Shown: piece after piece, positions 16,822-26,153 of the stretch
Position numbering within the stretch: position 1 is the first letter of the stretch
Layout: each line of letters starts with the position of its first letter
Assembly (NCBI RefSeq): GCF_036345915.1
Contig: NZ_CP107785.1
Span: forward strand, 4,774,001 to 4,838,000
From: Nocardia sp. NBC_00565
Lineage (GTDB): Bacteria > Actinomycetota > Actinomycetes > Mycobacteriales > Mycobacteriaceae
DNA length: 64,000 nucleotides
Direction: 5' to 3'
Made by a program: the position numbers and the translations under genes
The notes under the pieces: generated by a model
Told to the model about the DNA's origin: nothing
The model's database searches: none
Seen by the model: the letters and a program-made list of their open reading frames with translations, nothing else

Positions 16822-18084
16822 CTATCGCCGGAGCTGACGAGCCACCCCCTGCAGTGCGCCGCCCCAACGGGTGTCGGCATGGGCGCTTCCCGGTGGTGCC
16901 ACTGAATTCCACGGAGTTCCCTGGACGCCGGATGCCCAATGGTCGGTATCGACGGCAGCGGCAATTTCACCTCGGACTATACGCATTTGCTCCCCGTCGG
17001 TGACGTTCTCCATCAACTTCATGGTTTCCTTCTCGATCCGCATGGCGTGTTCATTTCCGATCCACTGCCGCATGCGGGACGCGGCGGTTCGGTCGATCCC
17101 ATGGTTCTGCAACCAAGCCGCCGAATTATTGCCGTTTGCCACCATTTGGGTCAGGTCTTGCCCGTCCGCCAAAGCTTGCAAGGCGTGCATCTTGTCACTT
17201 GTGGCGTTCGCCATGTAATCCCGGACATAGAATTCTTCGTCACCCATCGGGAGACCGCGCGCCGTGCGGCCGCCGTCGAGGGTGACGCCACCGGACTTCG
17301 TCCTGCGCAATACGAACGCCGATTGCTGAAGAGTCGCGAAGTCAGCCGCTGCTTCGTCGACGTCACCGCGGCCATCCATCAGCCGTCGTCCCTGGAGCTG
17401 GGCACGTTTCACCGCGGCGGCCACCAGGCTGAGGTCCTTATCGGCAAGTTGCTCGTCGTCAGCAGCGGAGGCGACGATATTGCGAGAGCGAGCAGCGAGG
17501 AACATCCGCTGCTTGTTTTTGAATCCAGCACCCTGCATCGCACCGAATGAATCCGCGATGCTTCCGCCAGCATCGAGCGTACCCTGCACACCCGCAGAGG
17601 CCCCCAAGGCATTATCGATTCTGCCGCCGTGTTCCCTGGCCCCCCGGAGGGCTCTACGAACACCCTCGACAAACAACGGGCGGTTCATATAGGACTGCGA
17701 ATATGCTGGGCCGAACCATTCGTCCCCCCACACTCCGCCCTGAGCGGCCGCCGTTGCCTTCTTCAACTTCGACTGGGGGTGTATGGAGCCCGGAAGTCCG
17801 CCCATCATCCATTCGGTCAGGGGCGAGTTCGCGATGGTGCTCATCCCGCCCATCAGCGCCATCATCCCCAGGCCTGACATCTTGTGGCCCGCACCGGTTT
17901 GGCCCATCCCCAGGGCGGTGCCACCGCCCCCGGAGCCCGAACCGCCTTTGGCGCCGCCTTTCTGTATCCACAGCCCGGTACGGTTGGTTACCCAATCACT
18001 ACTAGTGTGCAGGTTCCCATTGAGTTTTCGCACCATGGGAATGAAAAGAATTTGGAGTATGGTCACGAAGAAGAGCACCGACAT
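16822..18084 (-). CDS. VirB6-like protein, C-terminal part (split gene)
   Basis: A 420-aa ORF in the same reading frame as the gene ending at 18094, separated from it by one TAG and three codons. It starts with a single membrane helix (SVLFFVTILQILFIPMV), then a Gly-rich stretch and a long soluble helical region. It aligns colinearly with the second half of the unsplit paralogue at 27680-29989. Examples are the shared core NSPLTEWMMG versus ASPVTEYLMG and the adjacent Ser/Arg-Leu segment. The ATG has an AGGAG six bases upstream that includes the amber codon, so it can be translated as a separate subunit. Function is inferred as the cytosolic part of a type IV secretion inner-membrane channel component. 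Confidence 0.75.
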   Translation of the reverse strand: MSVLFFVTILQILFIPMVRKLNGNLHTSSDWVTNRTGLWIQKGGAKGGSGSGGGGTALGMGQTGAGHKMSGLGMMALMGGMSTIANSPLTEWMMGGLPGSIHPQSKLKKATAAAQGGVWGDEWFGPAYSQSYMNRPLFVEGVRRALRGAREHGGRIDNALGASAGVQGTLDAGGSIADSFGAMQGAGFKNKQRMFLAARSRNIVASAADDEQLADKDLSLVAAAVKRAQLQGRRLMDGRGDVDEAAADFATLQQSAFVLRRTKSGGVTLDGGRTARGLPMGDEEFYVRDYMANATSDKMHALQALADGQDLTQMVANGNNSAAWLQNHGIDRTAASRMRQWIGNEHAMRIEKETMKLMENVTDGEQMRIVRGEIAAAVDTDHWASGVQGTPWNSVAPPGSAHADTRWGGALQGVARQLRR

Positions 18085-18093
18085 CGCCTGCTC

Positions 18094-19356
18094 CTACGCC
18101 TGCTCGAACAGACTGTTCATGAGCAACATCACGGTAGCCGAGAAGATAATATTGGTAGCCATCAACGAGGCCGCGTAGAAAGCGTGAACCGCACAGCGGA
18201 TCGTCCACGTCTGTGTGGGTCCGTAGATATACCCACCCGCGGCGAACCCGAAAATCATCAAGAATCCGTAGTAGATCGCATCGAGCGCAGTCCAAATGAC
18301 CCTGACCGACATGTAACCAAAAGAGATAAACGACACAATCGCCATCAGCAGCAGAAGCAACATGCCTCCGAACTGCGCCCAGCTGGGATTGTCCGCCGCC
18401 GCGTACGCGGCGGAGTCCCCGCAGGTCTTCAGGCCTTTTTTCACCTGGTCCTCGTTACCGGCCTTCATTCCCGCCGACCATGCCGCCTTACACGCCGGCT
18501 TCTCGTCGATCAGATGCCCGAAATTCACCACCTGCAGCGGTCGCCGTGCGTAATTATCCACCATCTCGGCCTGCATCGTGGCCACCAACTGGGTGGAGTC
18601 CGGGTTATTGTTACCGTTGAGCCCCGCAGCCACCGCAATACCTATATTCCGCCCCTGCGCCAACAACCCGCTCGACGAAACCACGTCCTCTAGCGGATGC
18701 TCCAGAACAAACGGACTCAGCATCGCCACCACAAACACTGCGACAAGACCCGTCACCGCTCTGGCGGGATAGCCGCGGATGATAAAGACGGCCAGCGGGA
18801 ACGCACCGATCGTAACCGCGAGAGCCAAGAGGACGGGCGTCGCGATTTGGTCCGTCAGATCTTCGGCCGCCTTCTGCAACGGCGAGCCGATCATATCCAG
18901 CCAACCGAAGCTGAACGTCTTACCGACCACCCAGTTCCAAGTCGTCACAATGAGGCCCCACGGCGCGAATACCAACAGGATCATGGACGAGAGAAGAGTA
19001 TTCCCAGGATGAAGTAGGCTGCCGTGGTTGGTGACGAACATATAGTTCGATAGTGGCACCCCTGATGAGTCATGGATGTCCATCCAGCTGGTCGCGCTGT
19101 TGATCGACGATGCCGTGGTGTCGGTGTCGGTCTCCGCGGTAGCGAACGCACTCACGACACCTGGAAACACGAACAGCACGAAGACGGCGACGAGAATCCA
19201 CGTTGTCCAGCGTCGACGACGGGTCGCGGAGATCCAACGACGACATCGTCGGAACGCCGCCTGCGGCGACCAATAGGCCGGATCCCAGTCCGGTTCCCAC
19301 CCCTGCGACGTCCGCCAATCGTGCAGGCGGATGCCCTGACCGGCATCAGCACTCAT
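18094..19356 (-). CDS. VirB6-like polytopic membrane protein, N-terminal part (split gene)
   Basis: A 420-aa protein with a basic cytosolic start, a first membrane helix (about residues 51-72), an extracytoplasmic loop with DIHDSSGVPLSNYMFVTNHGS, and five or six further helices. It ends at TAG in the loop before the next predicted helix. The paralogue at 27680-29989 shares the same loop (GVRDSSGVPLANYVFVTNHGS) and continues without a stop. At the stop position the paralogue has a glutamine, so one C-to-T change (CAG to TAG) would explain the split. The start overlaps the VirB4-like gene by 4 bp (ATGA). Confidence 0.8.
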   Translation of the reverse strand: MSADAGQGIRLHDWRTSQGWEPDWDPAYWSPQAAFRRCRRWISATRRRRWTTWILVAVFVLFVFPGVVSAFATAETDTDTTASSINSATSWMDIHDSSGVPLSNYMFVTNHGSLLHPGNTLLSSMILLVFAPWGLIVTTWNWVVGKTFSFGWLDMIGSPLQKAAEDLTDQIATPVLLALAVTIGAFPLAVFIIRGYPARAVTGLVAVFVVAMLSPFVLEHPLEDVVSSSGLLAQGRNIGIAVAAGLNGNNNPDSTQLVATMQAEMVDNYARRPLQVVNFGHLIDEKPACKAAWSAGMKAGNEDQVKKGLKTCGDSAAYAAADNPSWAQFGGMLLLLLMAIVSFISFGYMSVRVIWTALDAIYYGFLMIFGFAAGGYIYGPTQTWTIRCAVHAFYAASLMATNIIFSATVMLLMNSLFEQA

Positions 19357-21884
19357 GGGGTTACCTGCCGTTTCAGAGCAGATGTGCGGACTGTCCCGGC
19401 CGCGGCCGGTGTGCTGGTGATCGCTGCCGCCCGGTCGGGGCGTGCCGGGCCGAGTACTTTGCCGCGCCCGATTCGGTTCAACGCATCACGCATGAACATC
19501 TCACCACGACGTTCGTCGGGCACCTGACGCCCCGGACCGATCGGCGGCGAAGTCTCTTCGCGCAGTATCTGCAGCAGGAACGGCGCTTCCGCCAAATCCA
19601 CGCCGAGCCACTCCAGACTGTTGCGGGCCAGGGTTTCGTCGCGCTGACGGAAGACGAACCGGTTGGGTATCAGATTGTGGGCCGCCCCCTGGAAGTCGGT
19701 TGCGGGATCGTGGGATGCCAGCCCGATCGCGGCGAGGTGTTTACGTCCGTCTCGGCTGAAGTCCGAGGTCACCGACGAACCGACTTGCGTTTGGGTGAAA
19801 TGGTGCGCCTCGTCACCCACCAGCAAGCCGAATCTGCCGTTGTCGGTGAGGAACGCTTCCCGAGCGGCCACGCCGACCAGCTCGTAGAGCGCGGTGCCGA
19901 GGCGCTTCGTCAGTGGCAATCGGTTGTACAGGTGTGGCGTGGTGAGTTCCTCCGCCGACGGCAGCGCAAGATTGTGGCTGCGGATGACCGTCGCGGCAGC
20001 GGTGAGCTGCAACGGACGCAGCTTCGGGTCGAAGAGCACCGGCACCCGCTCGGCGATGGTGCCGAGACGAGCGGCCAGGTCGGCATATTCCTCTTCGCGG
20101 CCCGGCTGGTCACGTAGCCGTCGGACGACGTGGTAAAGATCGAGCAGACTCCGGATGCCGTGCTCGGCAATGCCTCTGGGCGTCAGCAGATTGCTGGCGG
20201 CGGCACCGGCGCCGGAAGTGGGCGACAGATCCAGCAACGGCAGGATCGAATCCAATGCCCGCTCGCCGGCGATCCTCGGGTCGAACAACCGCAGCGGATC
20301 CAGCGATACCGTCGGATTGGCCAAATCGATGACGACGGCCTTATCGATCGACGACGCGAAATGCTCCCACTCGCCGACCTGACTACGGTCGATGGCGAGG
20401 AACTGACCGCCCATATCGTGGACGAGGACCGCCATCAGTTTCAAGAAGTAGGACTTGCCCGACCCGAGCTCGCCGGTGACGGCGAACGACGCGGACAAAT
20501 CGTGCAGCGCGGCTTCCATAATGCCGAAATGGATCGGCTCGAAGTTTCCGGACAGCAGATTGACGCCGATCACCGGGCCGCTGTCGTCACCGATCTGACT
20601 GCTGGTGAACGGCACGAAACCGGACCACATATCAGATGGAAGAATATGGGCGAAGTCGTCGAACGCGCGCCGCGGCGGGCTGCCGGGAATCAGCATCGAC
20701 CACAGATCGACCTGCGCGCCGACCGGTGCGGTCATTTCGACCTGAAAGCGCTTGTAGCGGCGCTTGATCGTATTCACCGCATCCAGCGTGGCATCGCGCG
20801 ATGGTCCACCGATAGCGACCACAGTGGTGAACGATACTTCCGATTCGCCACCGTTGACCTCGAAGTGCTGGTTGTACTCACCGAGCATCTGCGCCTTCGA
20901 CATCAAGGTGTTCTGCGCGAAGGAGACCTCCTGGTCGCGCTGGTCCATCTGCTCGCCGAGCCGTCGCAGGCTCAGCTCGTTGTTCTTCAGCACCTGCTCC
21001 GCGGGCTTCGTCGACACCCGCATCCCCCAGTCGACCGTGACATCCGGCAAACCTTCGAGCACATTGAGGAATTCACTGCCGCCGGGGAATGTCATTCCCG
21101 AATACGGGAATGAGCGGGGCGTAAGCATCGACTGGTAGGACTGCCGATACGCGTAGTCCGGCTGGACCACCTTGATCACCGGGACAAATGACGGCCGGAT
21201 CCGCCGGTTGCTGTCGGCCTGCGCGCCCTCGTCGAGCGCACCCGCGCAGAAGACCGCCGCCGTCGCGTCGTCGAGGGCTCCGGCCCGGGTAGGCGCAATC
21301 GGATCGCCTGCCGCACCGCGCGAAAGGTAGTGCTCCCACAGCCATTGGAATAGCGCGGCGGGCACCGGAACCGGATCGAAATCGCCGCCGACCCTGGACA
21401 GGATCTCCTTCGCCTTCTCGTCATAGTCGTCCAGATCGGCGCGCGAAATCGCGGTCGCGTCGATCGTGCTCGTACTGCTGCGCCACATTCGCGACAGCGC
21501 GGAGATACCGGGATTCGCGGCGCCGACCGGAATCGAGAGCAGGAACAGCCGCGTCTGCGGCATGATCGCCCGAACCCGCTCGTAGGAGGCGACCACCTCG
21601 TCGGCGTACTCCTCGCACTCGTCGAGATCCACGCCCTCTACCATCTTGGTCAGCACGTCGATCGTATTGAGCCGCGCCTGGATGCCGAGTAGCAACGAAC
21701 CATTCGGCAGATTGTTGATCAACGAATGATGGGACAGCTTCACATCGAATTTGTCGCTGGCCTTGCGCAGCCCGTAGCCGAGCGGGTTGATGAAATAAGT
21801 CGCGGTGACCAGACCCGAATGGGTGAATTGCAGATGCCCGCGAATCGCGGCGGTTGGCTGAAGATCCTGTCCGAATGCCATCAA
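19353..21884 (-). CDS. VirB4-like type IV secretion ATPase
   Basis: An 843-aa ATPase of the VirB4/TrsE/ConE group. Walker A (GELGSGKSYFLK) is at about residues 470-482 and Walker B (LLVGDEAHHFTQ) near residue 690. An N-terminal domain typical of VirB4 proteins precedes them. It would energise assembly or substrate transport by the secretion channel at the cytoplasmic face of the membrane. Both ends overlap neighbours by 4 bp (ATGA), so the operon is tightly coupled. Length and motif order are normal for the family. Confidence 0.88.
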   Translation of the reverse strand: MMAFGQDLQPTAAIRGHLQFTHSGLVTATYFINPLGYGLRKASDKFDVKLSHHSLINNLPNGSLLLGIQARLNTIDVLTKMVEGVDLDECEEYADEVVASYERVRAIMPQTRLFLLSIPVGAANPGISALSRMWRSSTSTIDATAISRADLDDYDEKAKEILSRVGGDFDPVPVPAALFQWLWEHYLSRGAAGDPIAPTRAGALDDATAAVFCAGALDEGAQADSNRRIRPSFVPVIKVVQPDYAYRQSYQSMLTPRSFPYSGMTFPGGSEFLNVLEGLPDVTVDWGMRVSTKPAEQVLKNNELSLRRLGEQMDQRDQEVSFAQNTLMSKAQMLGEYNQHFEVNGGESEVSFTTVVAIGGPSRDATLDAVNTIKRRYKRFQVEMTAPVGAQVDLWSMLIPGSPPRRAFDDFAHILPSDMWSGFVPFTSSQIGDDSGPVIGVNLLSGNFEPIHFGIMEAALHDLSASFAVTGELGSGKSYFLKLMAVLVHDMGGQFLAIDRSQVGEWEHFASSIDKAVVIDLANPTVSLDPLRLFDPRIAGERALDSILPLLDLSPTSGAGAAASNLLTPRGIAEHGIRSLLDLYHVVRRLRDQPGREEEYADLAARLGTIAERVPVLFDPKLRPLQLTAAATVIRSHNLALPSAEELTTPHLYNRLPLTKRLGTALYELVGVAAREAFLTDNGRFGLLVGDEAHHFTQTQVGSSVTSDFSRDGRKHLAAIGLASHDPATDFQGAAHNLIPNRFVFRQRDETLARNSLEWLGVDLAEAPFLLQILREETSPPIGPGRQVPDERRGEMFMRDALNRIGRGKVLGPARPDRAAAITSTPAAAGTVRTSALKRQVTP

Positions 21885-22414
21885 CCGCGACCTTCCGCTG
21901 GGTGTTGACTATTGCCGTTCAACCGAGCGCTCAGGTCTGCGCCACTCCCGCCCGCGCCGAGCGCCGCGAGCATGCGCTCCTCGAGGATCGCGTCGCCTAC
22001 CGGCTTTTCCGCGCCCGAGTAGTCGGGCAGGATAATGACAACCGATTCTTCGACGAACATGGCCATTCGTGCTGAATCCGCATCGACCGGCATACCGGAA
22101 GCAGAGACCGGTTTGCGGTAGACGATGAGCCGACCGACCCACATCGCCCGAGAGATCATCCGGACGCCGGTATATGGCACCAACCCGAGGCCGAAGACGG
22201 TCGCTATTGTCAGCACTAGACCCACGATGAAGGTGACCGCCGGGTTGGCCGGAAATGTCATGGCACACACCGAGGTGATCGACATCATCACCACCGCCCC
22301 CGCGACCTGCGGCAGCGTATATGGCCCGAACGGGAGCTTCTGCCCGTTCTGCGCCTTGCCGATCATGGTCGGCACCCGCTTGATCGGGGTGAAAACCTTG
22401 ATCACCTGGGTCAT
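21881..22414 (-). CDS. PrgI/VirB3-like membrane protein
   Basis: A 177-aa protein with two central membrane helices (about residues 35-80: VAGAVVMMSITSVCAM and a following long hydrophobic segment) and a C-terminal cytosolic part. Its position directly upstream of the VirB4-like gene, with ATGA overlaps on both sides, matches PrgI/SCO6880-type components of Gram-positive type IV systems. The N-terminal KVFTPIKRVPTMIGKAQNG segment is typical of actinobacterial homologues. Confidence 0.65.
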   Translation of the reverse strand: MTQVIKVFTPIKRVPTMIGKAQNGQKLPFGPYTLPQVAGAVVMMSITSVCAMTFPANPAVTFIVGLVLTIATVFGLGLVPYTGVRMISRAMWVGRLIVYRKPVSASGMPVDADSARMAMFVEESVVIILPDYSGAEKPVGDAILEERMLAALGAGGSGADLSARLNGNSQHPAEGRG

Positions 22415-22671
22415 CGATAGCCACCGATGGGGTGATCGGGGACGATGATGTTGGAGTCGGTGCGCGCGTAGTTGACCAAGGTCGGGAGTATCCAGAACAA
22501 GACCGCGGCGAGCAGGGCCGAACCCGCTACCGCGAGGATCTTGGCCGGGGACAGTCGGGATTTGGCCGCCTCGGAGATCAGCACACCCATGCTCAGGATG
22601 GTGATCAGGATCAGCCCCGCCCAGCGGACGAAGATCAGTACGCCGTACAGAATGGCGCTCAAATTACCCAT
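22411..22671 (-). CDS. Small two-helix membrane protein (VirB2-like position)
   Basis: An 86-aa protein with two membrane helices (residues 8-30 and 42-65) joined by a short Lys/Ser/Arg loop. Size, topology and place in the operon fit a VirB2-like pilin or channel component, but there is no diagnostic motif. The stop overlaps the PrgI-like start by 4 bp. Confidence 0.6.
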   Translation of the reverse strand: MGNLSAILYGVLIFVRWAGLILITILSMGVLISEAAKSRLSPAKILAVAGSALLAAVLFWILPTLVNYARTDSNIIVPDHPIGGYR

Positions 22672-22689
22672 GGGCCTGCCTCTTTCGTA

Positions 22690-23718
22690 TCAGTTCTGGG
22701 TCGCCCGCGGAATCTGTGCCACCGACGATGGCACCGAGGAGGTGACCGAGGTCGAGGGGCGGCTTCCGCGCGAGTCCTGCTCCGCGACCACGGCCGGCGG
22801 ATTCGTCATTGCGGGGACGGAATCCACCGACTGCACCTGCCACTGGCCACCGTCGCGCACCATGGTCAGCGGGTAGGCCAGCGTCGCGGCCGCGCCGCCG
22901 TCGCCCTTGGGATTGACCGTGGCCAGCACCTGCGCCGTCGATCGCGCGGTGCCGCAACTGTTGTCATCGGAGGTGACCGCGACGGTCTCCACGGCGGTGA
23001 ACGGGGCCGGGCGCAAGGCGGCGATCCCGGCGTCCAAGGTGATGTATCGACCCACGTCTCCGGTACCGGTCAAGTACGCCGTCAAGAAACCCGAAGCCAC
23101 TTGAGCCAGCGGGGTATCGGTCGTGCACGGCGAGGAATACGCCTGTGCCAGATCCGCACCCCGGCTGGGCGGTTCCACCAGGGCGGGCAGCGATAACGCC
23201 CGCAGTCGCCCGTTGAGCACCGATACTCCGACCCGGTAGTACTGCCGCGCCTCGGCGGCGGTCCCGACGGTCCCGGTAGTCCCCGCGGCTCCGGTGGTCT
23301 TGCCGACCCGAACCGATACGGTTACCGACCAAACCTCGAGTGCGTCGAAGCTGCCGATGCGCGCCACGTACACCACCATCGGTTCCGACACCTGCCGCGC
23401 AGTCGTCGGCAGCGTGATCTGCTGCGCACTGCCGCCGACATATTCACCGAGCCGATCCTGTTGTCCGGCAACCGAACCCAGGTAGGTCACGATGAACTGC
23501 TCGGCGAACGAACCGGCCAACTGCGCGCGTCCGACGGTCGCGGGCGTGGCACTGTCGGACGGTGGCGGCGGATCCGTGGCGAACCAGTCGAGGATCGCGT
23601 GGCCACCGCCCAGGATCGCGAGCACCGCGAGCACCGCGACGATCACATTGTCGCGGCGGCGGCGTGCGACCATTCGGCGAAGTAAATCCTCGCCCGAATC
23701 AGTCGATCTGCCAGCCAT
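22690..23718 (-). CDS. TcpC/VirB8-like conjugation protein
   Basis: A 342-aa protein with a basic cytosolic start, one membrane helix (NVIVAVLAVLAILGGGHAIL) and a large exported region. The exported part has two VirB8-like (NTF2-fold) halves linked by a Gly/Thr-rich segment, the pattern of TcpC in Gram-positive conjugation systems. I place the start at ATG 23718, which has GGAAG nine bases upstream; the longer frame from 23778 lacks such a site. It would form the wall-side scaffold of the channel. Confidence 0.7.
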   Translation of the reverse strand: MAGRSTDSGEDLLRRMVARRRRDNVIVAVLAVLAILGGGHAILDWFATDPPPPSDSATPATVGRAQLAGSFAEQFIVTYLGSVAGQQDRLGEYVGGSAQQITLPTTARQVSEPMVVYVARIGSFDALEVWSVTVSVRVGKTTGAAGTTGTVGTAAEARQYYRVGVSVLNGRLRALSLPALVEPPSRGADLAQAYSSPCTTDTPLAQVASGFLTAYLTGTGDVGRYITLDAGIAALRPAPFTAVETVAVTSDDNSCGTARSTAQVLATVNPKGDGGAAATLAYPLTMVRDGGQWQVQSVDSVPAMTNPPAVVAEQDSRGSRPSTSVTSSVPSSVAQIPRATQN

Positions 23719-23794
23719 TGTCCGCACTTCCGAAATGGTAGAGAGCACAGTCGTTTCCGGCCGCCCCGCCATTCCCAAGGTTGGGGACAGCGGG

Positions 23795-24946
23795 TCAGTA
23801 CGCCGGACTACGTTTCAATCGATGTGCGAGCCGATACTGCAGCTGATCGTCGTAACCGATCGGCGCCTGCCCCTGCGGGGATTCCTGCGCGTCGCGCCCG
23901 GATTCCAGCATCGGCACATCGTCGGCAACCCGAACCAGCTGTGCGATAGCCAGTTGCCGACTCGGATATCCGGGATACGGGTAGAGCAGCAGCGATGTCG
24001 GCGTGTAACCACCGCCGTAGTTGAGCGCCCGCACCGTGACACCCGCGGTATCCCCCGATTGCAGCCGATCAGTGAGGCCCACCAACCGGATACGGTCGTC
24101 CGGATGGAAGACGTCCACCGGCCGGAACAGGTAGTCCCAGCGGATCCAGGGCGCCGGATCCGTGAGCCAGTGCGAGATGCTGGCGCGCTCGGTCTGCAGG
24201 ATCGCGAGGTGAGTTCCGGCCCGGCGGTGCGCCTCCCGCAAACCGACTCGTTCCAGCGTCGGCCATTCCGAGAATTCGTTGTCCGAGGTGACATCCTCGA
24301 TCAGCAACCACGCGCCGTGGGTCCGGTCGTCGTCGCGGGCCCGGATGGTGATGCGCCACCGCCCCGGCCGCTCCGGCCCATCGTGCACCGTGACGTCGAA
24401 TTGGAGCTTGTCACCGGGTTTGGGACTGTAGAGCAGATCCAGAACCTCGGCATGTCGATTGAATCCCGAGATCCGATGGAACAATTCGGCGATCGACATC
24501 ACCGGCGCATACTGCTCGGCCGAATTGCCGGTCAGCCGCGTCGCGCCGATCGGTTGCTGGATGGTCTGGGTACCGAGGTCCCAGATCGCACCCACCGCGG
24601 CCGGCAGCACCGGACATGTCGCAGTGGCAGAGCCCATCCACAACCGGACCGCGTGCACATCTCCGCCGGGTCCGAACACCGGATGGATCCGCAGCAGGTG
24701 CGGCCCCGAACCGGTCTGGATTGTCAGATCCACATCCTCGGCCCCGTCGCGCGCCGCGCGTAGGGCGTCGACCAAGCTCCGAGTCTTCAGACTGTCATAG
24801 AGAGCCGGTGTCCTCGCCAGCAGCCGCTGTAGCACACGCTGCCAGTCGGCGAACTCCCGCGGCGCTTCCCCTACCGATGCCACCGACATCGCCTCGGGCG
24901 TCAACGTCTCGATCGTTATCCAAGGAATTACTGCGCCACTCGTCAT
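23795..24946 (-). CDS. PAS/DUF5593-like protein heading the secretion operon
   Basis: A 383-aa soluble protein of the actinobacterial DUF5593/PAS-like group. Evidence is a central domain around PVMSIAELFHRISGFNRHAEVLDLL and a C-terminal domain with DDRIRLVGLTDRLQSGDTAGVTVRAL. It is first in the minus-strand operon, 77 bp upstream of the TcpC-like gene. A sensory or regulatory role is inferred from the PAS-like fold; no DNA-binding or catalytic domain is seen. An 18-bp near-palindrome lies 35-52 bp upstream. Confidence 0.6.
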   Translation of the reverse strand: MTSGAVIPWITIETLTPEAMSVASVGEAPREFADWQRVLQRLLARTPALYDSLKTRSLVDALRAARDGAEDVDLTIQTGSGPHLLRIHPVFGPGGDVHAVRLWMGSATATCPVLPAAVGAIWDLGTQTIQQPIGATRLTGNSAEQYAPVMSIAELFHRISGFNRHAEVLDLLYSPKPGDKLQFDVTVHDGPERPGRWRITIRARDDDRTHGAWLLIEDVTSDNEFSEWPTLERVGLREAHRRAGTHLAILQTERASISHWLTDPAPWIRWDYLFRPVDVFHPDDRIRLVGLTDRLQSGDTAGVTVRALNYGGGYTPTSLLLYPYPGYPSRQLAIAQLVRVADDVPMLESGRDAQESPQGQAPIGYDDQLQYRLAHRLKRSPAY

Positions 24947-24980
24947 CGCACTTGCCCGTACCAGCCGTTCTTCCGGAAGC

Positions 24981-24998
24981 TGTCACCCGCGGGCGACA
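24981..24998. promoter_or_regulatory. Near-perfect 18-bp palindrome upstream of the secretion operon
   Basis: TGTCACCCGCGGGCGACA reads the same on both strands except for one symmetrical mismatch. It lies 35-52 bp before the start of the first operon gene (24946). It is a candidate operator. No match to a known regulator is claimed. Confidence 0.4.
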
Positions 24999-25203
24999 CC
25001 ATGTGACCAGAACAATGTACCGCTATCCAACGGCTCGTTCAATAGGTTTCTGGATGTCGACATCACATGCAGTCTGCATGACATGGACACGCAACGTTCC
25101 CCAAGCGGTCGTTTCTTAACATCCGCTTGAGGAACCTGCGGTTAAACATCAGAATTCCGCCGCGCGCACCAGAGTTCGCAGTCGACGTAGAACGACCCGG
25201 CGC

Positions 25204-26094
25204 TCAGCCCTGTACCGACAGGGCCAGCACACCGGCGCCCGCCAGCACACCCACCTCACCGAGTTCGGACGGCACGACACGCAGACCGGTCAGGAAGCTC
25301 AATCTGGCATGCGTGGCAACGGCCGCACCGAGCGATTTCCACAGCGCGGTACCAGGCCGAGCCAACGGGCCGCCGACGATCACCCGATCGAGGTCGAGCA
25401 GTGCCGCCACCGAAGCGATCGCCCGACCGAGCGCCGTTCCGGCTCGACTCAGCGCTGCGAGCGCGATCTCGTCACCGGCCTGAGCAGCTTCGATCAGGTC
25501 ATCCACAGATTTTCCCTGCCAGCCTTGCGCGCGCGCCCATTTCAGTGTGAACGCACCGCCGGCCACTGCCTCCAGGCACCCACGCCCCCCGCATTCACAG
25601 AGGTCGTCGAAGCCCGGAACCAGTACATGCCCGATATGCCCGGCGTTACCGGTACGCCCGACCATCACGAAACCGCCGATCATGACGCCGCCGCCGATCC
25701 GGTCGGAAACCATGATCGACAGAGCGTCCATCACGTCCTGTGTGCCACCGAAGTTACGCTCGGCCAAGGCCAGGCAGACACCGTCGAAGGCCAGGTGTAT
25801 CGGCGCAGCGGGAAATAGCTTCTGAACCGCCTCGACGATGCCGAAACCGGTCCGCCACTCGGCAATTTCGGAGGGCGCCACGACACCGGCCGCCATATCG
25901 ATCGGACCCGCCGAGCCGATGCCGACGCTGGTGACCTCATCGCCGCCCGCGACCTCGAGTAGCAGGTCTCGGCAAGCGTCCCATGCCGCACGGGCAGGAA
26001 TCGGGCTACGCCGAATGTCGTCTTCGCCGACGTCTTCGGCCACTCGACTCGCCGCGAAACCGTGTGGCCCGATCTCCAACGCCAACATCGTCAT
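25204..26094 (-). CDS. ROK-family sugar kinase-like protein with degenerate ATP motif
   Basis: A 296-aa ROK protein without an N-terminal DNA-binding domain. The ROK zinc motif is intact (CECGGRGCLEAVAGG, about residues 168-182), as is the preceding GHIGHVLV block. The first phosphate-binding motif, normally DIGGTK, reads EIGPHG here, and the catalytic NDANA block reads FDGVC, keeping only the Asp. ATP binding may therefore be weak or lost. Usual substrates are glucose, N-acetylglucosamine or N-acetylmannosamine. The neighbour is a WhiB-like regulator on the same strand, 110 bp upstream. Confidence 0.75.
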   Translation of the reverse strand: MTMLALEIGPHGFAASRVAEDVGEDDIRRSPIPARAAWDACRDLLLEVAGGDEVTSVGIGSAGPIDMAAGVVAPSEIAEWRTGFGIVEAVQKLFPAAPIHLAFDGVCLALAERNFGGTQDVMDALSIMVSDRIGGGVMIGGFVMVGRTGNAGHIGHVLVPGFDDLCECGGRGCLEAVAGGAFTLKWARAQGWQGKSVDDLIEAAQAGDEIALAALSRAGTALGRAIASVAALLDLDRVIVGGPLARPGTALWKSLGAAVATHARLSFLTGLRVVPSELGEVGVLAGAGVLALSVQG

Positions 26095-26153
26095 GAGTTA
26101 CCCACCGCCAGAATTGAGTTCGTCGTAATTTGTGGACGAAGCATAGGTCAGGA

